A stretch of 64,000 nucleotides of DNA from Emergencia sp. 1XD21-10. GTDB lineage: Bacteria; Bacillota; Clostridia; Peptostreptococcales; Anaerovoracaceae. The translations under genes and the position numbers were made by a program. The notes beneath the pieces were generated by a model. The model saw only the letters and a program-made list of their open reading frames with translations. It searched no databases and had not been told where the DNA came from. Positions 46,191 through 54,512 of this stretch are shown here, in pieces (positions within the stretch are counted from its first letter, which is position 1; each line of letters opens with the position of its first letter). Where the stretch lies: positions 1 through 64,000 of the forward strand of contig NZ_QWEQ01000004.1 in the NCBI RefSeq assembly GCF_009936045.1, written 5' to 3'.

Positions 46191-46512
46191 TCTGACCGTT
46201 TGGGCAATAAATCGCCGTCATACGGTCAGACTTGAAAATCCTGTTGAGGCATTTCTGACCGTAAAAGGCTAAATTTGAACGAATACAGTCAAAAAAATAA
46301 ACTCACTGACTTTCAATACTGTGAATTTATATCTTCAATTCCATTATATTATAGTTTCTTCCAAAATGATGAGGAAAAACTTTTGAGAATTCCCTTTGAA
46401 CAAGGGAATTTATAACCGCAATTGTTCGAAAAAGAGATTTGCGGTCATTTTCGGCCTGTCACACGTTTTAAAGATGACCGCAAGATAGCATTTTTGCTAC
46501 AATACAGTCAGA
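46191..46512. repeat. Element D: alternating TCTGACCGT repeat
   Basis: TCTGACCGT (46191-46199), ACGGTCAGA (46222-46230) and TCTGACCGT (46254-46262) alternate, followed by the variants ACAGTCA (46285) and ACTGACT (46304). Then TTGCGGTCAT (46439-46448) pairs perfectly with ATGACCGCAA (46474-46483), and ACAGTCAGA follows (46504). A separate perfect hairpin, AATTCCCTT/AAGGGAATT, lies at 46388-46410. No gene is seen in 46069-46563. Confidence 0.7.
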
Positions 46513-46563
46513 TTTGTCGTCACGAAAGAAATTCAAATATTTTCACGTGTTTAGACTACCCTT

Positions 46564-46680
46564 TTATTTACGACGTTTCCGAATGAAATATACGATTAAC
46601 GACACAGTGACGCCTATTCCACATAAAAAAACTAATAATGTCAGCATCTGCTGAATTAAAGTAAATTAAGTCATGTTCAC
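46564..46680 (-). pseudogene. Membrane peptide, copy 2, with early stop
   Basis: Homologue of the 40-residue peptide at 34817-34939. It begins GTG-AAC-ATG-ACT-TAA where the intact copy reads ATG-AAC-ATG-ACT-CAA, so CAA became TAA. The rest of the frame stays open and matches closely (FTLIQQ, VFLCGIGVTVSLIVYFIRKRRK). An internal ATG could give a 27-residue form. Confidence 0.7.
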
Positions 46681-46828
46681 ATGTTCACCTCATATAAGCA
46701 GGGATTATATGGAGTTATACTCCTCAATTCGGTAATAAACATCATGACAACCAACACCCCCCGTATATCAAACCCATAATAACCGCAGGAAGTCGTTGTC
46801 TTTTAAGTGAATCTAAGTATAGGTTCAT
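46677..46828 (-). pseudogene. Small membrane peptide, frame interrupted at a G6 tract
   Basis: The ATG at 46828 follows a strong AAAGGAGAG site. As written the frame stops after 28 residues (46742). One extra G in the G6 tract (46757-46762) would extend it to about 50 residues, ending at 46677. That form has a continuous hydrophobic span, LPAVIMGLIYGGVLVVMMFI, and would overlap the start of the next peptide remnant. It is either a small gene with a slipped homopolymer or a genuinely short peptide. Confidence 0.5.
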
Positions 46829-46852
46829 TTGTTTTCTCTCCTTTCAAAAGGA

Positions 46853-46878
46853 TAAAGAAAGACTGCAAGCGCAGTCTT
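46853..46878 (-). terminator. Terminator after the 28-residue peptide
   Basis: GACTGC-GCTT-GCAGTC stem-loop followed by TTTCTTT on the minus strand, between two small-peptide ORFs. Confidence 0.8.
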
Positions 46879-46891
46879 CCTTCATGTCATC

Positions 46892-46978
46892 TTAGTTGCT
46901 TCTCCATGTACCTTCTGCCTGCGTGTCTACAAGCGTTGTTACATCATTATGCCACGTAGAACAATAAGTCATATTCAT
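46892..46978 (-). CDS. 28-residue peptide, ATGA-coupled to an upstream orphan
   Basis: Small ORF whose ATG overlaps the TGA of the upstream gene (46975-46978) and which ends just before a strong terminator. The peptide is polar, starts MNMTYCSTWHND and has one Cys and two Trp. There is no signal peptide or hydrophobic span. The AAAAGGAAAA stretch before the ATG can serve as a binding site. Function unknown; coupling and the terminator are the arguments that it is real. Confidence 0.5.
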   Translation of the reverse strand: MNMTYCSTWHNDVTTLVDTQAEGTWRSN

Positions 46979-47403
46979 TTTTTTTCCTTTTCAAGTAGTG
47001 TGCAATAATCCCAAAATACTGAAGTATTATTTTCTATATCATACTGAGATACACCTTGAAATAGTCGCAATTCTTTATATAATTCTTGAGATGAGCATTC
47101 AATATAACCAGTTTTTTTTTCAATTATAATCCTTATAAGTTCCTCTTTTTCTAAAGCTCCAGATAGAATCGCTTTCTTATAATAATTCTCACTTTTTGTA
47201 TTTCTTATTATATCGAAAATCAATATATCAAGTTCATCATATTTTAAAAACTTATTTTTATTTAATTCACATTTTATAATATTATTTATAATAATATTAA
47301 ATCTTGAATCACTTAATTTCTCCGGTTCAATCATAGTAACATCAAATTTATTATTTAAAAAACTCGTTATATCTGATAATTTTTTAATCAAATTACACTT
47401 CAC
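46975..47403 (-). CDS. AT-rich orphan protein
   Basis: 142 residues rich in Ile, Asn, Lys and Glu, predicted mostly helical, with no signal peptide or membrane span. I do not recognise a family. Codon use is far more AT-rich than the neighbouring metabolic genes, which suggests transfer. The annotated start is a GTG directly after AAGGGG; the TTG at 47391, 8 nt after AGGGGTG, has better spacing. It lies between a secreted protein and the 28-residue peptide and probably belongs to the same unit. Confidence 0.65.
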   Translation of the reverse strand: MKCNLIKKLSDITSFLNNKFDVTMIEPEKLSDSRFNIIINNIIKCELNKNKFLKYDELDILIFDIIRNTKSENYYKKAILSGALEKEELIRIIIEKKTGYIECSSQELYKELRLFQGVSQYDIENNTSVFWDYCTLLEKEKK

Positions 47404-47435
47404 CCCTTATTTTCATGCGACAAATCTATTTATAT

Positions 47436-47975
47436 TTATTTAATAGGTTTCTGTCCAACAGGATCTCCTGCACTAATCCAACCATAACCCATAATATATG
47501 CTTGATAAGTTCCCACATCTACTCTAACTGCTTTGACTGATGTTGCAAGCTTTACTTCTTTCAATCGAACATGAGCCTCTTTAGCTGCCATAAAGTTTCT
47601 AGTACCTGGAGAAAATGTCGGTACTAACTGTTTTCGATTCAAAAGATTTGTATTCCAAATTTCAAAGTTCGTAATCTTCACAGCATTTGCAGGATCATCA
47701 CCTGTATACTGCACATAAACTTCAACCTTTGTTGTATCTCCTGATCTAATAAACACAGGCTCTAGTCTTGCGGAACGAAATATCCCTGCAACATCAATTG
47801 AAATATTTGGAGTATATTGGCTATCAAATGCTTCCCGATTGCTTCCATAGACCGGTATTTCTTCAGAAACACTAACTACTTCATTTGCGAATGTAGTAGA
47901 AGAACAAATGAACATGCATATAATTAAACTTATAGTTGCTAAAAATAATTTTTTTGATAATGATTTTTTCTTCAT
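47436..47975 (-). CDS. Secreted protein of unknown function
   Basis: 179 residues from the ATG at 47975, which has AAAGGA 7 nt upstream. A classical signal peptide (KKKSLSKKLF, hydrophobic core, cleavage probably after TFA) is followed by a beta-rich domain of about 145 residues with KVEVYVQYTGDD and VRVDVGTYQAYIMGYGWIS. There is no wall anchor, catalytic motif or recognised family. The upstream open frame to 48056 overlaps a small peptide ORF. It is probably exported as an effector or wall-associated protein. Confidence 0.7.
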   Translation of the reverse strand: MKKKSLSKKLFLATISLIICMFICSSTTFANEVVSVSEEIPVYGSNREAFDSQYTPNISIDVAGIFRSARLEPVFIRSGDTTKVEVYVQYTGDDPANAVKITNFEIWNTNLLNRKQLVPTFSPGTRNFMAAKEAHVRLKEVKLATSVKAVRVDVGTYQAYIMGYGWISAGDPVGQKPIK

Positions 47976-48042
47976 TACTCTATCCTTTCCAATCAAAATA
48001 CAATTTCCATCTTGATTTTCTCCTAATCTTGCGCTAACTTCT

Positions 48043-48105
48043 TTATTTTCCGCCAAGCAGCTTTTTCAGCCACTCCCACCAATTGGAATCAAGATACTCT
48101 GGCAT
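48043..48105 (-). CDS. 20-residue Trp-rich peptide downstream of the AgrC-like kinase
   Basis: A short ORF with a very strong site (GGGAGGTGAG) before the ATG. The product ends WWEWLKKLLGGK: an acidic N-terminal part, a Trp cluster and a cationic amphipathic C-terminus. It lies about 125 bp after the broken kinase gene and before the secreted protein, where a signalling peptide might sit. It lacks an AgrD-like leader and no AgrB is nearby. A peptide pheromone or membrane-active peptide is possible; neither is shown. Confidence 0.5.
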   Translation of the reverse strand: MPEYLDSNWWEWLKKLLGGK

Positions 48106-48230
48106 ACACTCACCTCCCGCAAACCTATTTGCTAACACCTTCCAAGTTTACTCTATCATAGGTCTGCGCAGGTTCCAATCTGTATGTTGCAGATGGTCGT
48201 TTTTTTGATGTAGGTGGTCGTTTACTTTCC

Positions 48231-49531
48231 TTAAATTTCTATTTTTGTCGTAACCTGTCCTTCTTTGTCGTACTCCCAGGTCAATGTTCCATCATATTTT
48301 TCTACAATCTGCTGCATATTCTGTGTGCCAATTCCATGATTTTCCTTGTCCTGTTTACTGGTCAAAAGCTGTCCGTCCTGTACCCTGGGCGCTTCTATCG
48401 CTGTGTTTCTAATTTCCAGGAACAACATCTTTTTATAGGATTTGATTAAAGAAAACACTTCCCGTTTTTCTACACATCTTTCAGCCGCTTCACAGGCATC
48501 TTTCAGTCCATTGGAAAGGAGCACCGCAAGGTCTGCATCACTGATTCGCATCTGTGCAGGAAATCTTCCCGTTACGAAAAAAGCAACGCCCGCCTCTTCT
48601 GCCCATGCTGCCTGGGCATTTACAATGGCGTCTGCCACCAGATTGCCAGTGGCTATGTAATCAAAATCTCTGGCTTTCTGTTCCAAATCTTCTGTATACC
48701 TGCGAAGCTGGGACACCCCCCCTCGTCGATCAACGCCCGCAGTGCCAGCAGATAGGCTTTCTGATCATGTCGAAAACGCTGCAGCTTCTTGTTTTTCACT
48801 GTGATTTCCTGGTACTGCGCCGCCTGCTGCTCGATACATCGCTGTTTAAATTGATCGTCTTCTTTTAACTTCTTCCTCTGCTCGTAGAGCACGTTGAGCA
48901 ATACGCCAAAGGCAAGCATACCGATGCCCAGCACACACACGGCAAGCTGCATTGCCACTTTATACCGATAGATCATACCGTTATCTACTGCCACCATGCT
49001 GGCAACCCCAATCGCTACACCTGCTGCGAAGATCCATACTGCATAATAGAGCACCTGTTTCCATCCGAACTGCTTCAGATAACGCTGCAGCACCGGTCTT
49101 GTATATTTGGATATAGCCGCTGTCACACCCAATATCACGATACAAGTTCCCATTTTACAAATTGCGTCAAGGGCGACCTCTCGCTCACCCTCCAATACCG
49201 TTCCCGTATACCAGAACATTGCAATTACGCTCTGCACCAGCGCTTCTATGATCATCATGGTAAAATGCACCAGAAACGTAACCTCTACCAGTACCCGCTT
49301 CTTTCCCTCAAAACAAATGATGGAAAACATCATCTGCACAAACAACGACACGAAAATTCGGTTTGTGGGATCCGTCAGCAAAAGCGTCACCAAGGCGCCG
49401 GTCAGCACCAGAACCGCACCCAATAACAAAGCGTCCCTGCGCAGGGAAAAAGAGAATCCAAATATGCCGCACAGAACAACTGCCAAACGCAAAAGATCAA
49501 TGAAATACACCCCTGTATAAAGTACATTCAT
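48231..49531 (-). pseudogene. AgrC-like sensor histidine kinase, frameshifted at a G7 tract
   Basis: The N-terminal part (49531 to about 48720) has five or six membrane helices and a coiled coil leading to FRHDQKAYLLALRALIDEGG, the AgrC-type H box. The frame is then lost. The C-terminal part (VSQLRRYTEDLEQ, NGLKDACEAAER, NHGIGTQNMQQIVEKYDG) continues in another frame to 48231. One extra G in the G7 tract (plus-strand C run 48716-48722) joins the two perfectly. It is a real pseudogene, a phase-variable gene or a sequencing error. It overlaps the regulator by 4 bp (ATGA). Confidence 0.85.
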
Positions 49532-50229
49532 ACCAGCTTTGCCATCCTTTTACAATAGTTTCGATAAGATTCCTTACACGCAGCTTTTCTGCGCCTGCTG
49601 ATGTGCAGCACACCCAAGCTGTGCTCCAAAATAGCACCCTCCCCGTTTATTTCCTGTATATAGGCGCAATTGACCAGATGCCGGTCACTGACTCTGAGAA
49701 AGTCAACCGCCTGCAGCGTTTCCTCCCATGCAGACAAGCTTTTTCTCTGATTAGAAACACGTTCACCCGATACCAGATGCACATCGGTGTAAACGCCAGC
49801 TACTGCAATATAGGCGATATCCGCGCTGCTGACAGTATTTCCGCCTTCCAAATCCATCTTGATATCTCCGGGCAGCAATCGGATTGCTGTTTCCAAAGAT
49901 GCGTCCAGGGCAAACTGCTGCGCCGGCTTGGCAATAAAGCTAATCACATTCCGTCCAAAAGCCTGCGGCATCATTTCCGTGTGACTGGACACAAAGATAA
50001 TGAGAGGCTTTCCATCTGACTGGCAAAGCATATCCTTTGCTGTAATCCCGGAAATACCGGGCATTTCAATATCCAAAAGTAAAATATCCGGATCATGCTG
50101 CATAATTGTTTCTGCAGTATACTCCGTCAGAATTTCTGCTTCTATCCCGGATCGTGTTAAAAAATCTATACACTGCGCTGCAAGTGCCTGCGCGCAATCC
50201 CATTCATCCTCACAAATTAAAATCTTCAT
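49528..50229 (-). CDS. LytTR family response regulator (AgrA-like)
   Basis: 233 residues. The receiver domain has LICEDEWDCAQ, DPDILLLDIEMPGISGI (phospho-Asp), IIFVSSHTEMM and the final Lys in IAKPAQ. A LytTR DNA-binding domain follows (YTDVHLVSGERVSNQRKSLSAWEE, FLRVSDRHLVNCAYI). It partners the frameshifted kinase downstream. Targets are unknown but probably include the peptide and secreted-protein genes that follow. Confidence 0.9.
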   Translation of the reverse strand: MKILICEDEWDCAQALAAQCIDFLTRSGIEAEILTEYTAETIMQHDPDILLLDIEMPGISGITAKDMLCQSDGKPLIIFVSSHTEMMPQAFGRNVISFIAKPAQQFALDASLETAIRLLPGDIKMDLEGGNTVSSADIAYIAVAGVYTDVHLVSGERVSNQRKSLSAWEETLQAVDFLRVSDRHLVNCAYIQEINGEGAILEHSLGVLHISRRRKAACKESYRNYCKRMAKLV

Positions 50230-50397
50230 ATCCTGTTCCTAATCAATCCATGCTATTTCTGTTTTATTATATTTTATCATGCTAAATATTAGAATTCAAT
50301 CTTTTTCAAACAATAGCAAACAAGTCCCCTCATCTTGAAGGAACTTGTTATCATAATGTCCATATATTGCATCACAGCGTACGGATCTGCCGCGGAT

Positions 50398-51513
50398 TTA
50401 TTGTTGTTCCGCAATCTTTTTCATCACACCTGGGATATCGATTTTCTGCGGACACCGGGAAAGGCACGCGCCGCAGGAAAGGCACGCCGAAGCGCCTTTC
50501 GTCTCTGTCAGCATACCGATTTTCCAGGTAGAACCGGTAATATTCTGCTCATTGTATCCTTTGATCAGCAGCGGAATCTCAAGTCCTGCCGGGCAGATGC
50601 CGCAGCAATACCGGCAGCCGGAACACGGCACACCCATGGTTTCCAGAAATGCGTCCGCTGCCCTTTGTAACGTCTTTCTCTCCGCGGCGCTCAATGGCTT
50701 CGGCGCATCAAACAGCGCTGCATTTTCGATGACCTGAGATACATCCGACATGCCGGAAAACACGGTCTGCACGCCCGAAAGTCCCTGCAGAAAACGAAAT
50801 CCCCATGAATACAGAGATGCCTCCGGCGCCGCTTCTCTCAGGATTTTGGCAGCTCTTTTATTCAGAGTTGACAGACTGCCTCCTTTCATCGGCTCCATGA
50901 CCCATACCGGAATGTCGTGCTCTGTCAGAAGTTCATATTGCCGCTTTCCATCCAGCAAATTCCAGTCCAGATAATTGAGCTGAATCAGCGCCATATCGAA
51001 ATCATCATACCAGTTCAAAAACCGCTCCAAGGTCTCCGGCGCGGCATGAGAAGAAAATCCCAGGCGGCCGATACGCCCCGCCTCTTTCTGCCGCAGCAGA
51101 TAACCTAAATAATCCTTGTTTGGATCCATATAATCTGAAATCGTGCTCTCGTCCAAACAGTGGAGCATGTAAAAATCAAAATAGTCCACACCGCACCGTT
51201 TCAGCTGCGTCTCAAATACCATCTCGATATCGCTGCTGTACGCCACATAAAATTTTGTGCCCAACAGAAAACTTTCCCGCGGATACTTAGCAAGAGCCTC
51301 CCCCAGAAACCTTTCTGAATCACCGTCCTGATAAGACCAGGCAGTGTCAAAGATATTGATGCCCTGCTGCATCGCCGCGTCTACCACCTTCTGTCCCGCT
51401 GCCCTGTCAATCCTGTTTGGATCGCCGTCAACCGTCGGAAATCTGAGGCCTCCAAGTCCAAGGCATGAAATCTTTTTTCCATAAAAATCCTGATACTGCA
51501 TCTGCCACTTCAC
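50398..51513 (-). CDS. Aldo/keto reductase with ferredoxin-like C-terminus
   Basis: 371 residues. The N-terminal AKR barrel has FDTAWSYQDGDSERFLGEAL, LLGTKFY and MLHCLDES (Asp, Tyr, Lys and His of the AKR site). The C-terminal extension holds clustered cysteines, CSGCRYCCGICPAG and CLSCGACLSRCPQ, expected to bind two [4Fe-4S] clusters. These AKRs are common in anaerobes and are thought to couple carbonyl reduction to ferredoxin-type electron transfer. Substrate unknown. It is transcribed alone. Confidence 0.9.
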   Translation of the reverse strand: MKWQMQYQDFYGKKISCLGLGGLRFPTVDGDPNRIDRAAGQKVVDAAMQQGINIFDTAWSYQDGDSERFLGEALAKYPRESFLLGTKFYVAYSSDIEMVFETQLKRCGVDYFDFYMLHCLDESTISDYMDPNKDYLGYLLRQKEAGRIGRLGFSSHAAPETLERFLNWYDDFDMALIQLNYLDWNLLDGKRQYELLTEHDIPVWVMEPMKGGSLSTLNKRAAKILREAAPEASLYSWGFRFLQGLSGVQTVFSGMSDVSQVIENAALFDAPKPLSAAERKTLQRAADAFLETMGVPCSGCRYCCGICPAGLEIPLLIKGYNEQNITGSTWKIGMLTETKGASACLSCGACLSRCPQKIDIPGVMKKIAEQQ

Positions 51514-51533
51514 CTTTCTTTGTTCTCTTACCT

Positions 51534-51562
51534 ATTGTATGCCTTGCAGGCTGCAATAGCAA
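51534..51562 (-). promoter_or_regulatory. Promoter of the aldo/keto reductase with a palindromic spacer
   Basis: TTGCTA (51557-51562) and TACAAT (51534-51539) with a 17-bp spacer. The spacer contains the palindrome TTGCAG-C-CTGCAA (51544-51556), a possible operator. Confidence 0.5.
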
Positions 51563-51696
51563 ATACACATCAAGCATAGTTTCTATGCCTTTTAAGCATA
51601 ATCCATTCTTAAGAAAAAATTAAGAGGATTCTCTCGTTTTTCTTTCGTCTATTCTGCTATGATGCTTTTAACAAAGAAAACACGAGGTGAACTGAA

Positions 51697-52287
51697 ATGA
51701 AAAAGAATTTGTTATCCATAACCGCACTGATATTAATGCTGACAATTGCCTGTACCGGCTGCAGCAAAGCCTCCTCCGGCAGTACAGACGACAAAAGCCC
51801 TGCAGAAAACACCAAGAGCAGCGATGTCCTGCATCAACAAAGCCAGTTAAAAGATTCCAAAGAACTCCCTCTTTCCGAAGACGGAACCCTGACAGTGGAA
51901 ATCGATACACTGGCAAAACCTGACGGCGCTCTGCCAGAAGATAAACCGGTTTTTCTTGCCGTCAAAGTAAAGGAAGATACCGATATCGCCCTGCGCTACA
52001 CCTATGATACCTACGGAAAAGAGGGCGTGATGCTCTGCTGTGACGTCAACGATAGCGATGAAGAAGAAACCCTGCTGAAACCTATCTATACCATGCGCCT
52101 GGCGCAGTCTTCCGAAGAAAATTACGGAGAAATCTGGCTCAGCGGCGGCACATTTTTGAAGAAAGGTGTCAATCTGTTTTATTTAGGCGCAGGCAATCAG
52201 ACCCTGCCCTGCCGCATAATTCTAAAACTTACCTTTTTTGATCCAGACAAGGTAGAAAGCATCACGCTGTATCCTGCCGAGAGTTAA
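51697..52287 (+). CDS. Putative lipoprotein
   Basis: 196 residues with a lipoprotein signal (hydrophobic core then ACTGC, Cys about residue 21) and a Ser/Asp/Lys linker. A C-terminal domain of about 130 residues has no family I recognise. It is predicted to be anchored on the outer face of the membrane. A GAGGTGA site precedes the ATG and a perfect terminator follows, so it is a single-gene unit. Confidence 0.78.
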   Translation: MKKNLLSITALILMLTIACTGCSKASSGSTDDKSPAENTKSSDVLHQQSQLKDSKELPLSEDGTLTVEIDTLAKPDGALPEDKPVFLAVKVKEDTDIALRYTYDTYGKEGVMLCCDVNDSDEEETLLKPIYTMRLAQSSEENYGEIWLSGGTFLKKGVNLFYLGAGNQTLPCRIILKLTFFDPDKVESITLYPAES

Positions 52288-52301
52288 AACTTTTCCACTG
52301 C

Positions 52302-52332
52302 AAAACCGCCGCGGTCACCCGCGGCGGTTTTG
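52302..52332. terminator. Terminator after the lipoprotein gene
   Basis: A perfect 13-bp stem, AAAACCGCCGCGG/CCGCGGCGGTTTT, with a 4-nt loop. It is usable from both strands. Confidence 0.92.
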
Positions 52333-52362
52333 GTCTACTTAGAAGGTATTGCTTTATCTCAC

Positions 52363-52521
52363 TCATACAGTATAGGACCATTCATCAAAGATCCTTTTCT
52401 CTACATCCTCATTTCCATGTGACATCAGCCACAGCAAAACTGCAACCTCTTTGTCTCGCCCCTCCAGGGGCTTATCCCTCTTACTATCCTGTCGTTTCTT
52501 ATGTTTTCTCTTGTTTACCAT
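52363..52521 (-). CDS. Small basic-acidic protein of 52 residues
   Basis: The ATG at 52521 follows an ideal AGGAGGAG site. The product starts strongly basic (MVNKRKHKKRQDSKRDK) and continues as an amphipathic helix (EVAVLLWLMSHGNEDVEKRIFDEW). No membrane span, signal or recognised family. It ends just before the bidirectional terminator at 52302-52332, which would serve it. It could be a small nucleic-acid-binding or regulatory protein; evidence is the site and the termination context only. Confidence 0.55.
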   Translation of the reverse strand: MVNKRKHKKRQDSKRDKPLEGRDKEVAVLLWLMSHGNEDVEKRIFDEWSYTV

Positions 52522-52704
52522 GTTCTCCTCCTGATAAAATTTCTAATTCTAATTCCCTTTTGCACTTTCATTATACAGTCTGACTTTGTAGAAAACGATA
52601 AAATTATGTGTGCATTTTGTGAGTAAAATCTTGCGAAATTATTACAAATAGTGGTATCATACTATCAGTGACTTTAATATACCAGAAGCATTTGGAGGAA
52701 ATAC

Positions 52705-54438
52705 ATGATTAGAAAGTTTGCAAAATACTATAAACCGCATTTACGTCTGTTCACATTGGACATGGTATGTGCTTTTATCGTGGCGTGCTGCGACCTGTTT
52801 TACCCAGTCATCGCCAAGAATATTATCAACGACTATGTGCCAAATCAGAACATCCACCTCTTCGTCGTTTGGGCGATTGTTCTGCTCTGCATTTACGTGC
52901 TGAAAGCATTTCTCAACTACATCATTCAGTACTGGGGTCATATCGTCGGCGTCAGAATTCAAGGAGATATGCGCCGTGAACTGTTTCGTCACCTGCAAAA
53001 GCTTCCATTCTCATTCTTCGATGAAAACAAAACTGGCGTCATCATGAGCCGGATGATTAACGACTTATTCGAGGTATCTGAACTTGCCCACCACGGTCCG
53101 GAGAACCTATTTCTATCGCTGATTATCTTAATCGGCGCTTTTATCATGCTGGCACAGATCAGTTTGCCGCTGACACTGATTACCTTTGCAGTGCTGCCAT
53201 TTATGATTTTCTTCGCCTTTAAAACCAGAACCATGATGAATAAGGCTTTCAGCGAAACCCGCGTTAAAACTGCAGAAATCAACGCTAATGTGGAAACCGC
53301 CATCGCTGGCATCCGTGTTTCCAAAGCTTACACTGCAGACGAACATGAAAATCAGAAATTCAATGTCGCCAACGAAAATCTTAAACGCTCCCGTTCCGGC
53401 GCTTACAAAGCTATGGGCATTTTCCACTCTGGCATGACACTGTTTATGGACCTTCTTTATCTAGTGGTGCTTTCCTCAGGCGGACTCTTTTTCTTCTATG
53501 GAAAAATCAATGCCGGCGAGTTTGCCGCATTCCTGCTTTACATTTCTATGTTCCTGAATCCTGTCAATAAACTGGTTTCTTTCTATGAACAACTACAGGA
53601 AGGAATGACGGGCTTCCGCAGGTTTTGTGAAATCATGGCGATTGATGAAGAAGAAAGTGACAGCACAGATTTACTTCACCCTGACCATCTGGACGGTAAT
53701 ATCTGTTTCGAAAATGTTACCTTTAGCTACGAAAACAGCGACAAGGAAGGCGAAGCACCGCCTGTTATCAAAAATCTCACCATGGATATCAAAAAAGGAT
53801 GCACCCTTGCCCTGGTTGGTCCATCCGGCAGCGGTAAAACTACCATGTGCCATCTGATTCCAAGATTTTACGATGTAGATTCAGGTCGAATCACTATAGA
53901 CGGCATTGATATCACAAAAATTTCCCGTTACGATCTTAGAAAAAATATCGGTATGGTTGCACAAGACGTCTTCCTGTTCAACGGTACGATACGTGAAAAT
54001 ATCGCCTACGGCAACTTAGATGCCACCGATGAAGAAATCATCGAAGCTGCAAAAAAAGCCAACATTCACGACTACATCCTAACCATGGAAGATGGCTATG
54101 ATACCCAGGTTGGCGAGCGTGGCATCAAATTATCCGGCGGTCAAAAGCAGAGAATTTCCATCGCCCGCGTATTCCTGAAAAATCCACCGATTCTGATTCT
54201 TGATGAAGCGACTTCCGCCCTGGATAACGCTACAGAAATGCTGATTCAAAAGTCTCTGGAAGAACTCGGCCGCGGCAGAACCTCTGTCATCGTCGCCCAC
54301 CGCCTGTCTACCATAAAAAGTGCAGATGAAATCATCGTTCTCACAGCTAACGGTATTACTGAGCGCGGCAGTCACGACGAGCTGGTAGCTGCTGGCGGCA
54401 TGTATGCAGAACTTTATCAGTATCAGTTTAGGGAATAG
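52705..54438 (+). CDS. ABC exporter with fused membrane and ATPase domains (MsbA/LmrA type)
   Basis: 577 residues. The N-terminal six-helix membrane domain (about 15-305) precedes an ATPase with LVGPSGSGKTTMCHLIPRFY (Walker A), the Q loop region VAQDVFLFNGTIRENIAYG, LSGGQKQRISIARVF (signature), ILILDEATSALD (Walker B) and VAHRLSTI (H loop). It is predicted to work as a homodimer exporting drugs, lipids or peptides. TTTGGAGG precedes the ATG. It is followed by a strong hairpin terminator. Confidence 0.94.
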   Translation: MIRKFAKYYKPHLRLFTLDMVCAFIVACCDLFYPVIAKNIINDYVPNQNIHLFVVWAIVLLCIYVLKAFLNYIIQYWGHIVGVRIQGDMRRELFRHLQKLPFSFFDENKTGVIMSRMINDLFEVSELAHHGPENLFLSLIILIGAFIMLAQISLPLTLITFAVLPFMIFFAFKTRTMMNKAFSETRVKTAEINANVETAIAGIRVSKAYTADEHENQKFNVANENLKRSRSGAYKAMGIFHSGMTLFMDLLYLVVLSSGGLFFFYGKINAGEFAAFLLYISMFLNPVNKLVSFYEQLQEGMTGFRRFCEIMAIDEEESDSTDLLHPDHLDGNICFENVTFSYENSDKEGEAPPVIKNLTMDIKKGCTLALVGPSGSGKTTMCHLIPRFYDVDSGRITIDGIDITKISRYDLRKNIGMVAQDVFLFNGTIRENIAYGNLDATDEEIIEAAKKANIHDYILTMEDGYDTQVGERGIKLSGGQKQRISIARVFLKNPPILILDEATSALDNATEMLIQKSLEELGRGRTSVIVAHRLSTIKSADEIIVLTANGITERGSHDELVAAGGMYAELYQYQFRE

Positions 54439-54462
54439 CTCTTCCCATTATTGCAATCATCG

Positions 54463-54512
54463 AAAGTTGTGTAAATGTATCTGTTTATACAAACATTTAC
54501 ACAACTTTTTTC
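54463..54512 (+). terminator. Terminator of the ABC exporter gene
   Basis: A perfect 16-bp stem (arm AAAGTTGTGTAAATGT) with a 14-nt loop and a T run. It is also the first pair of words in element C. Confidence 0.85.

Noticed and set aside
46755..46765. AgrD-type autoinducer precursor in the small ORF at 46677-46828
   Set aside because: Even in the extended frame there is no amphipathic leader, cysteine-containing pheromone core and acidic tail in AgrD order, and there is no AgrB gene.
52302..52332. GC-rich palindrome as a regulatory operator
   Set aside because: A 13-bp GC-rich stem with a 4-nt loop and flanking A and T tracts between convergent genes is fully explained as a bidirectional terminator.
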